DNA of 14,599 nucleotides from Candidatus Krumholzibacteriia bacterium (GTDB lineage: Bacteria; Krumholzibacteriota; Krumholzibacteriia; Krumholzibacteriales; Krumholzibacteriaceae). The position numbers were made by a program, and so were the translations under genes. The notes beneath the pieces are model-generated. The model searched no databases and had not been told where the DNA came from. It was given only the letters and a program-made list of their open reading frames with translations. Location: positions 1 through 14,599 of the forward strand of contig JAQVGR010000008.1 of assembly GCA_028696635.1 (NCBI GenBank). The letters are read 5' to 3'. Numbering within the stretch: the first letter of the stretch is position 1; each line of letters begins with the position of its first letter. Shown here piece by piece: positions 1 to 6,800 of the stretch.

Positions 1-1004
1 ATTGTCAGCTGCGCGTATCCGTTGCTCAGCGTCCCGGAGACCGGCGTGTTGGCCGCCGGGTCGCCCGACGAGATGCGGACAGCGTCGAAGCTCGGCACCG
101 GATTCCAGTACTGGTCGGTCGCGAAGTCCTGGGCGAGGAACGCCGTTCCCGCCGCCTGCGTGGCCGGCGAGCCGGCGAGCCCGGTCAGCGAGCCCGGCAG
201 CGGGCTCTGCCCCGGCACGACGATCTGCACCCTGGCGAAGGAGCCCGGATGTACGATGAACGGATCGCTCGTGCCGTTCCTCGAGGGGGCCGATTCGAGG
301 TAGGCGTAGATGTTGACGTTTCCCCTGTTGATGCTGCTCTCGTCGGCGCGGTACATCGTCAGCTGCCCCGACCAGTACCCGCCGGTCAGGGTGACCCGGT
401 CGGGGGAGATGCGGCCCTCTCCGTAGCTGGTGATCTCGCGCAGGCGCACCTCGCCGGTGAAGCCGGTCACCCGGACGCCGCTCGCGTCGACCGCGGTCAG
501 CGTGTAGCTCTCCGGCACGCCGGCGTACCGGTGCTTCTGGCTGATGTCGTTGAAGAGGAAGCCCTGCAGGACCATTACCTGCACAGCCGCCGAGACGGCG
601 TCGGGCACCGTCGGATCGGTGAGGTCCGAGGCGGTGAAGGTGAAGTAGCCGCCCGCGTTCAGCGTCGCGACGACCTGCGCCTCCCCGGCGGACAGTGTGA
701 CCTGGGCCGGGTGCGAAGCCGTCTCGTCGGTGCACGACAGGGCGACGGCGTGCGTTATCGAAGTCACCGTGTACCACGCGTCGTCGCATGCCCTGATCCG
801 GACGGCGAACGGCACCCCGGCCGCCTGCGCGGCCGGCGTTCCGGCCTTGCCGGCCGACGTTCCGGGTGCGGCCACCTCTCCGGGCAGGAGCACCTGCAGT
901 CTCGTGAAGGTCTGCGCCGGAGCGGGCGCGGCGGCCGCCGCCAGCAGCAGACAGGTCAATGCGGCAACAGCCGCGTGGAACGATGTTCTCCTCGCGTCGA
1001 ACAC
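1..1004 (-). CDS. Secreted Ig-like repeat protein, C-terminus beyond window edge
   Basis: The frame is open without a stop from a GTG at 1004 to the left edge (about 334 codons), so the C-terminus is missing. I chose GTG 1004 because GAGAAGG lies 8 nt upstream; an in-frame GTG at 1013 overlaps this ribosome binding site. The product starts with a basic stretch and a hydrophobic Ala/Leu segment (residues about 10-28) ending APAQ, a good signal peptidase I site after residue 30. A module starting 'LQVLLPGE.AAPGT' (about residue 36) with 'AGTPAAQAAGVPFAV' recurs at about residue 259 as 'VQIVVPGQ..LPGS' with 'GSPATQAAGTAFLAQ', a spacing of 223 residues. Such Ig-like/invasin-like modules are typical of long secreted or surface proteins of FCB bacteria. 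The gene probably encodes an exported structural or adhesive protein, possibly ending in a FlgD-like sorting domain outside the window; that part is inference. No enzymatic motif was seen. Confidence 0.8.
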   Translation of the reverse strand, partial: MFDARRTSFHAAVAALTCLLLAAAAAPAPAQTFTRLQVLLPGEVAAPGTSAGKAGTPAAQAAGVPFAVRIRACDDAWYTVTSITHAVALSCTDETASHPAQVTLSAGEAQVVATLNAGGYFTFTASDLTDPTVPDAVSAAVQVMVLQGFLFNDISQKHRYAGVPESYTLTAVDASGVRVTGFTGEVRLREITSYGEGRISPDRVTLTGGYWSGQLTMYRADESSINRGNVNIYAYLESAPSRNGTSDPFIVHPGSFARVQIVVPGQSPLPGSLTGLAGSPATQAAGTAFLAQDFATDQYWNPVPSFDAVRISSGDPAANTPVSGTLSNGYAQLT

Positions 1005-1072
1005 GATCTCCACCTTCTCTCGTCTATTTGTCTTCTGTTATTCGATTGTCTCTGAACTGGACCGCGGGTGAG

Positions 1073-1164
1073 GTGCTTTAGATATCTCCCGGTTTCCCCG
1101 GGTCTGATGTTCGATCCCGTTCTGTCCCCGCGTGTCCTGACGTTTCCGTCGTGCTTTAGATATC
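1073..1164 (-). promoter_or_regulatory. Two copies of direct repeat GATATCTAAAGCAC upstream of secreted protein gene
   Basis: On the minus strand GATATCTAAAGCAC occurs at 1164-1151 and again at 1086-1073, identical over 14 bp and 78 bp apart. Each copy is preceded by a C/G-rich CCGGGA or CCCGAG. Both copies lie 70-160 bp upstream of the GTG at 1004, in a region otherwise unlike coding sequence. A pair of regulator-binding sites is the simplest reading; the regulator is unknown. Confidence 0.4.
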
Positions 1165-1474
1165 CTCGGGCTGCTGTCTGCGGCGGGACTTCAAGAAGCG
1201 GACCACGCGCCGTCCGACCGCGCTGCGCGGGGTCGAGTCCGATGGCGCCAACGCGCAATCAGAACGGAATGTTAGGTCCGATCGCGATCGCATGAAAATC
1301 GCCTCGGGTATGAACCGGCGAAGGGCCTATTCCGGCGAGGCTTTTCGGGGTCACGGCATTGCATGTGTAGAAAGGACACGAGGGGAATATCGGCAACGAC
1401 GGAGCGCCGCGCATCAGTACGAGAGAACATGCGGAAAGGAAGCGGACGGCGGGGAACCGTCAATTTGCAACGCG

Positions 1475-1504
1475 AAAGGGAAGGGGCGCGGACGGCCGCG
1501 CCCC
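1475..1504 (-). terminator. Intrinsic terminator of the phosphofructokinase gene
   Basis: A perfect 9-bp GC stem, GGGGCGCGG (1483-1491) and CCGCGCCCC (1496-1504), with loop ACGG. On the minus strand it is followed by TTCCCTTT. It starts about 30 bp after the phosphofructokinase stop codon. Confidence 0.75.
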
Positions 1505-1535
1505 GATGTTTCCGATCGTCGCCCGCCGCGCGCGC

Positions 1536-2738
1536 TCAGTCGCTCGCCATGATGAACAGCGGCTTCGCCTCGAAGTTCTCGTAGTAGGGGCGCAGGCGGT
1601 CCTTGTTGTAGTACTGGTCGACGTCGACGACCTTCTTGTAGCTCGTCACGATCTCTATCGGCACGTTGTCGTAGCGGCCGTTCTTGAGGGCGACGAGCCG
1701 CCCCGACACCCTGCTCATGACGAGGTTGAGCGCCAGGTTGCCGTACGCCATCGGCACGATCGAGTCTATCGCGTCGGGGTCGCCGCAGCGCACGAGGTAC
1801 CCGAGCCGCTGGCTGATGACGGGGATCGTCCTGCCGCTGTTGTATTTCGGGGAGATCTCCTTGAGCCGCCGCGAGATGTTGTCGCCGCTTCCGCCGAGCT
1901 TCTTGTGACCGTACGCGTCCTGCTCCTCTCCCGCGAAGGTCATGAACCCCCCCTCGGGGGCGGCCCCCTCGGAGACGAGCACGACCGAGTAGTGGCTCGG
2001 GTTGGTGGTCCAGTCCTGCACGAGGAGCTCGCAGAGATGCTCCATGTTGAACGGGTACTCGGGGATGACGCAGCGGTTCGCCGCGCCGGCCATCGTGGGC
2101 AGCAGGGCGGTGAACCCCGCGTACCGGCCGAAGACCTCGATCACGAGGAACCGCTCGTGCGAGCCGGCCGAGGTGCGCAGGGAGTGCGTCATCTGGATCG
2201 TGCGCGTCACGCAGGTGCTGAACCCGATGCAGTAGTCGGTCCCCGGCACGTCGTTGTCCATCGTCTTGGGGATCGCGATCACCTTGATCCCTTCGTGGTG
2301 CAGCCGCACCCCGTAGCTGAGGGTGTCGTCGCCGCCGATCGGGATCAGATAGTCGATGCCGAGCCAGTCGAGGTTCCTGAGGACCTCGGGGGTGAGATCG
2401 TTCGTCTCGGCGCCGTACGTTCCCTTGAGGTGATCGGGCACCTCGGACGAGCGGACATGGCTCGGCCTGGTGCGCGAGCTGTGCAGGAAGGTCCCGCCGG
2501 TGCGGCCGATCCTGTTGACCAGCGCCTCGGTGAGAAACTCGTAGTTGTTCCTGTTGTCGGCGTCCTTGTCGCGGACGATCTCTATCATCCCCGCCCAGCC
2601 GCGCCGGATCCCGATCACCTCGTACCCCTCGCGGATCGCCCTGATCGTGACGCCCCTGATCGCCGGGTTGAGCCCGGGCACGTCCCCGCCGCCGGTCAGT
2701 ATCCCGATCCTGCCCTTGGTCTTCTGCGTGTTCGCCAT
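1536..2738 (-). CDS. pfp: 6-phosphofructokinase, PPi-dependent type (PfkA family)
   Basis: PfkA-family phosphofructokinase of 400 residues that phosphorylates fructose 6-phosphate to fructose 1,6-bisphosphate in cytoplasmic glycolysis. Visible motifs: N-terminal 'GILTGGGDVPGLN' phosphate-binding loop, GGDDT at 135-139, PKTMDND at 157-163 (catalytic Asp161) and 'VFGRYAG' where the family usually has MGR. Asp138 and Lys158 replace the two glycines of E. coli PfkA (GGDG and PGTIDND); in this family Asp plus Lys marks use of pyrophosphate instead of ATP, and the reaction is then reversible. I start at ATG 2738, with GGAG 8 nt upstream. An in-frame ATG at 2780 has no ribosome binding site and lies just upstream of the predicted transcription start. 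It appears monocistronic: own promoter at 2784-2812, own terminator at 1483-1504. PPi use is predicted from residues, not shown. Confidence 0.93.
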   Translation of the reverse strand: MANTQKTKGRIGILTGGGDVPGLNPAIRGVTIRAIREGYEVIGIRRGWAGMIEIVRDKDADNRNNYEFLTEALVNRIGRTGGTFLHSSRTRPSHVRSSEVPDHLKGTYGAETNDLTPEVLRNLDWLGIDYLIPIGGDDTLSYGVRLHHEGIKVIAIPKTMDNDVPGTDYCIGFSTCVTRTIQMTHSLRTSAGSHERFLVIEVFGRYAGFTALLPTMAGAANRCVIPEYPFNMEHLCELLVQDWTTNPSHYSVVLVSEGAAPEGGFMTFAGEEQDAYGHKKLGGSGDNISRRLKEISPKYNSGRTIPVISQRLGYLVRCGDPDAIDSIVPMAYGNLALNLVMSRVSGRLVALKNGRYDNVPIEIVTSYKKVVDVDQYYNKDRLRPYYENFEAKPLFIMASD

Positions 2739-2783
2739 TCCCGCCGCTCCGTCCTTTCCGCACTGATTTGCGTCCTGCATGGG

Positions 2784-2812
2784 ATTATCGGCGCAATCGC
2801 GTCCTGCGGCAA
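2784..2812 (-). promoter_or_regulatory. Sigma70-type promoter of the phosphofructokinase gene
   Basis: On the minus strand, TTGCCG (2812-2807), a 17-bp spacer and GATAAT (2789-2784). Transcription would start near 2777, giving a leader of about 39 nt. This supports the start at 2738 over the upstream ATG at 2780. Confidence 0.65.
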
Positions 2813-2855
2813 GTGAAACCGACGCATGGAGCGGTGGGCGGCCGGAACAGCCGGC

Positions 2856-2884
2856 AAAAAAACGGCGCCCTGGGGCCGGGGCGC
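2856..2884 (-). terminator. Intrinsic terminator of the cysteine-rich secreted protein gene
   Basis: Stem GCGCCC (2865-2870) / GGGCGC (2879-2884) with an 8-nt loop; on the minus strand it is followed by CG and then seven T (2862-2856). It lies about 130 bp beyond the stop at 3016 and separates that transcript from the phosphofructokinase gene. Confidence 0.75.
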
Positions 2885-3015
2885 TGTCTAAAAGGCCGAA
2901 CGAGAGGAAATCGCTCGACGGCGATATGCCTCATTGCGCGTATATCAGCCTGATGATCGCCGGCGGATGCTCTCCTCCCGTATTTCCGGGCCGGGCGACT
3001 CCGGCCGGATCCACA

Positions 3016-3639
3016 TCAGCGATATATCGTCTTTGTCGCTCCCCAGGACTGTTCCGACGTCCCGACGGAGATGCAATCCCAGCAGTCCGGAAGCTGCCCG
3101 GAGAGGTCTCCCCAGCACGTCATCTCGCCATATTTTATCATGACGGCGTTGCCGTACACGGCATCGTCCAGGGGCGGAAGCGTCGAATAGAACACCCAGG
3201 TGCCGGTCCCGGAATCGACCGGCTCGCACTCGCCTGCCAGCACCTCGAACTTGATCACGTCATCGGTTGTGATGTCCTCGTACCCTCCGCACTCCGCCTC
3301 GCCGATATACTCTACGTTATCGCACGGGGCATCATCGTACTCGCCTGTCGACGTGCCGGCCGGAGCGGGAAAACCGATCTCCGCGTCATAGTCGGGGTCG
3401 CACAGGCAGGGGCATTCCATCCCCAGCGAAAACAGGAAGTTGCTGAGGCCCCCGCCCTCCTCGACTCCCGATACCGCCCAATACCCCGAAACGGTGTATT
3501 TGTACCATCCCTCGAATCCGGGGTCGGTGGAAGGTTCGGCGCTCACCGTGAACTCGAGCGCATCGCAGGACTGAGCTGAAAGTGCGGCGGGAAGCAGAAG
3601 CAGTACCGCGAAGACAGAGGCGGTAACAATGCGACTCAT
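3016..3639 (-). CDS. Cysteine-rich secreted protein of unknown function
   Basis: A 207-residue protein with a clear signal peptide (MSRIVTASVFAVLLLLPAALSAQS, cleavage near ALSA|QS). The mature part is acidic and holds about ten cysteines, including a CPCLC cluster, CDN, ECGG, TCWGD and a C-terminal DCWDC. These suggest disulfide bonds or metal binding outside the cytoplasm. I recognise no family. The start at ATG 3639 has GGAGGGG 7 nt upstream, a strong ribosome binding site. The gene stands alone: a good promoter at 3701-3729 and a terminator at 2856-2884 frame it. A Fur-box-like sequence overlaps the -35 element, so repression by iron or another metal through a Fur-family protein is possible; that is inference. 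Confidence 0.82.
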   Translation of the reverse strand: MSRIVTASVFAVLLLLPAALSAQSCDALEFTVSAEPSTDPGFEGWYKYTVSGYWAVSGVEEGGGLSNFLFSLGMECPCLCDPDYDAEIGFPAPAGTSTGEYDDAPCDNVEYIGEAECGGYEDITTDDVIKFEVLAGECEPVDSGTGTWVFYSTLPPLDDAVYGNAVMIKYGEMTCWGDLSGQLPDCWDCISVGTSEQSWGATKTIYR

Positions 3640-3700
3640 GGTTCATCCCCTCCATTTTCAATTATTCCGCGAGGAGTCATCGCTCATTTACAGTCGATTC

Positions 3701-3729
3701 ATTGTAACACGAACAGCGGGTAAAATCAA
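3701..3729 (-). promoter_or_regulatory. Sigma70-type promoter of the cysteine-rich secreted protein gene
   Basis: On the minus strand, TTGATT (3729-3724), a 17-bp spacer and TACAAT (3706-3701), in an AT-rich island within a GC-rich genome. Transcription would start near 3694, leaving a leader of about 55 nt. Confidence 0.75.
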
Positions 3730-3739
3730 TATCATTATC
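3721..3739 (-). promoter_or_regulatory. Fur-box-like operator overlapping the -35 element
   Basis: The minus strand reads GATAAT-GATATT-GATTTT-A. This matches 15 of 19 positions of the classical Fur box GATAATGATAATCATTATC and also fits the three-adjacent-GATAAT-hexamer view of Fur sites. It covers the -35 hexamer (3729-3724), so a bound protein would block transcription. The region is AT-rich, which raises the chance of a fortuitous match. Confidence 0.4.
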
Positions 3740-3872
3740 AGTTGCAATAAGTTATCGATACGGTCGGTTATTATCGGTGCCGGTTTCAACAGGCGTGCTC
3801 GCACCGGGGGGGCTCCCTGCCGCGCGGCTTCCCGTGCTCCCCCGAATAACTCTCCCGGGATCCCGACGGTCG

Positions 3873-3881
3873 TGGTAAAAT
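3873..3881 (+). promoter_or_regulatory. Extended -10 promoter of the histidine kinase gene (leaderless mRNA?)
   Basis: TGG-TAAAAT (extended -10: TG, one base, then a hexamer differing from TATAAT at one position) ends at 3881. Transcription would start at about 3888, directly at the ATG at 3889. No Shine-Dalgarno sequence precedes this ATG and no good -35 is seen, so the mRNA may be leaderless. Confidence 0.4.
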
Positions 3882-3888
3882 AACGGCG

Positions 3889-6800
3889 ATGCTCTCGCCG
3901 CTCGATCATACGAAAGCGCGCATCCCCCGCCGGCCGCGGCCGCTCCCCGCGTGGATCGCCGCCGTCTGCTCGGCTCTCGCGTTGCTCTCTCTCGTCCAGC
4001 CGCTTTCCCCGGCGGCGCTCGGCGCCTCCTCCCCAGACTCCATCCCCCTGCGGATCCCCGCCGGTCCCCGCCCGGTCAGGAACTGGCCGGTCATCCTCGG
4101 CAACTCGATCCGGCACCCCCTCGCCGTGGCCGACATCGACGGCGACGGCCGCGACGAGATCGCCGTCGCGGTCAGGGACTGCCGGATATTCCTGCTCGAT
4201 CACAGGGGGAGGACCCTCCCCGGCTGGCCCCGCGAGACGGTCGCCACGACATACACCGGCCCGATGTTGGCCGACATCGACGCCGACGGCGAATACGAGA
4301 TAGCAGTATGCACGCTGGACAAGTTTATTCATATGTGGCGGGAGGACGGGAGCGACGTTCCGGGGTGGCCCCGGGAGATCGGGGGATACGCCACCTCGGC
4401 GCCGATCCCCGTCAAGGCCGGGACTCCGGGAGAGTCGTCGGTGCTCGTTTCCGCATCTCCCGGCGTGATCCATCTGTTCACTCCCGGCGGAGCCGAACGC
4501 GACGGATGGCCGAAGACCCTGCCCGCCTCGACGCGGACGCAGGGCTTCGACAGGCGTCCGACGGGGATCGCCGATCTCGACGGGGACGGATCCCCCGAGA
4601 TACTGCACCTGTCAACCGTGCCTGCGGTCCTGCATGCATGGCGCCTCGACGGCTCGGAGTATCCGGGGTTCCCCGTCGCGGTCGCAGGCCGGGGAGGGCT
4701 CGGCCTGGCCGTGGACGATCCGGACGATCCGCGCCTGATCGCGTGCGCGACCGAAGAGGAGCTGTTTCTCCTCGATCGCTCCGGCAACGACGTCGGATCG
4801 GGTTCGAGGCCCGACGCCGACTGTCTGCTCTATACCGCCCCGTGGTTCATATCTTCCCGCCCGGAGCCGGACGGGAAGGCGGACCTGATTCTCGTCTCGA
4901 CCGACGACGACAGGGTCTGCCTGTGGGATACGGAGGGGCGGCCGCTCCCCGGGTGGCCGGTCCGCCTCGACGGATTCATCTACGGCCTCAAGAAGTCGGA
5001 GGAGCGTCACACGGTGTACGGCCCCCCGATCGCCTGCGACGCCGACGGGGACGGCGGGCAGGAGATCGTGCTGGGGAGCTACGACCACCACCTCTACTGC
5101 TTCGAGCTCGACGGCGCCCCCGTGCCGGGCTGGCCTGTCGTCGTCGAGGATTTCATACTGCAGGGGCTCGCGCTCGCGCAGCTCGACGGCACGGGGCCGA
5201 AGGAGCTGGTCGTCGGGCAGTTCGGGGAGACCATCTTCGCCTGGCACCTCGGCCCCCCGTATGCGGAGGACGGACTGGGCGCGAGCGCCGCCGGGGAGTT
5301 CTCCGAATGGCCGCCGGTCTATTACGCGGTCTCGGCCGTTATCCTTCTGATGATCCTCATGCTCGTCCACCTGCTCAGGCGGGAGCTGATCGCCCCGCCC
5401 CTCTCGCTCCGCGGGGCGCTGCGAGGCGCGCTGGCGATCGTCCTCTTCGCTCTTGCGATCCGCCTTGTTTTCTTCGCCGGGGATTTTTACCGGTACTGGC
5501 GGGCCGAGGGGATGCTCGCGCGAGCGGAACCGGCGGTCGGCGTCGTGCTGCGAAACGGGCATGACAGGGCGCAGGCGTTAGCCGACAGTCTCGCGGAGGG
5601 GCTGACGCACTGCGATGCTTCGCACCTCTGCGATCCGCTGCGGGCGCTGCGGTGTCTCGAACGGCTCGCCGACAGCAACAGGCTCGAGTACCGTTTCTCC
5701 GGTATCCTTCTTGCCGGCGGCTCGGGGCGCGTCATTCAGGGAGTGGGGCTCGGGACGGGATGGACCGATCTGGCCGATATCGGACTTGCGCGGGGAGCCC
5801 CCGCCGACCCGATCCTCCTCGGCGACGTCCCCGTCTTCGCCGTGGAGTCCAGCCGCGGCGTCGTCGCCGGCCGGGATACGCTGAGGTTCTTTCTCTTCTC
5901 GAGCCTGCTCAACCAGGTCCCCAACGAGATAGTCGACGCCACCGGTTTCTCCGCCCGCATCCTCGTCGATGGGAGGACGGCGGCATGGGGAGGGGCGGGG
6001 CAGAGGACACCGCAGAGCATCCGGCCGTGGCGCGGCTCGCTGCAACCGTCGCGCCGGATCGGGATCGCCCCCCCGCCGGAAGGCGGGAGGATGAGCATCG
6101 TGCTCGCGCACGAGAATTTCGACCGGCCGCTGTCGCAGTGGATCGATCTCGCCGCCGTCCTCGTTCTCCCGTTCGCCTGCCTGCTGATGATGATAAGGCG
6201 CGATCGGGCCGGGCGGATCGGATTGCGGGGATGGTGGCTCGCTCTCTTCGCCGCATTGTATATCGCCGGCGCGTTCCTGCTCCACCCCGGCAGGCTCGCG
6301 GCGGTCCCGGTCCCCGCCGCGGGGAGGTTCCTCGAGGTCCTGCTCCACATGATCGGCGTCGCCGGATTCGTCGTGGTGCTCTACCGCGTGGCGACGTCGC
6401 AGAGGAGCCGGCAGCTCAACTTTACCCTGCTCGGGTCGTACCTGATCGTCAGCCTCATCCCGCTGATGGTGCTGATGCTGGTCGGCGGCAACCTGCTGAT
6501 CGGCGTCCAGCGCGATATCGCGGAGAGCACGATGGAGGATCTGGAGTCAAGGGCCGCGAACATGGTCCTCTCGTACATGGGGAACCAGCGATTCACCGGC
6601 AGGCTCAGGAACGAGGCGCCGGCCCTGCTCTCTCAAACGACCGAGACGGCCTGGCTGAATTTCGTCGGGGAGAACCAGTACCTGTTCAACTACGATATGC
6701 CGACCGCCTACCTGACGCTCTGGGCGCGCGAGCGGGAAGATCCGGAAAGGTTTTTCACGGGGTATTCGTACCGGGCGCCGAGGACGCACAAGCTCTACTA

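Larger units (their letters stand above)
1005..1535. other. Gene-free stretch between two minus-strand genes
   Basis: About 530 bp without a convincing gene; the short ORFs here have Arg/Pro-rich shadow composition and no ribosome binding site. It holds the terminator of the phosphofructokinase gene (1483-1504), a possible weak hairpin with arms GCCTCG (1301-1306) and CGAGGC (1336-1341), and a 14-bp direct repeat (1073-1086 and 1151-1164). Next to the repeat, on the minus strand, are two short stems with GGAAA-type loops: GACG-GAAA-CGTC beside the distal copy and CCCGG-GGAAA-CCGGG beside the proximal copy. The promoter of the minus-strand gene starting at 1004 should lie here, but I see no clear -35/-10 pair. 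Confidence 0.5.

Noticed and set aside
1279..1290. Perfect palindrome CGATCGCGATCG
   Set aside because: Short self-complementary GC-rich words are common in such genomes; no partner site or nearby promoter supports a function.
2174..2189. TGCGCA-GGGAG-TGCGT, similar to the palindromic enhancer
   Set aside because: It lies inside the phosphofructokinase coding region, has an imperfect arm, and no -24/-12 promoter is near; chance match in GC-rich DNA.
1506..2816. Long plus-strand ORF antisense to the phosphofructokinase gene
   Set aside because: Its translation is a low-complexity Arg/Asp/Val-rich shadow caused by GC-rich codons; the minus strand encodes a clear enzyme with promoter and terminator.
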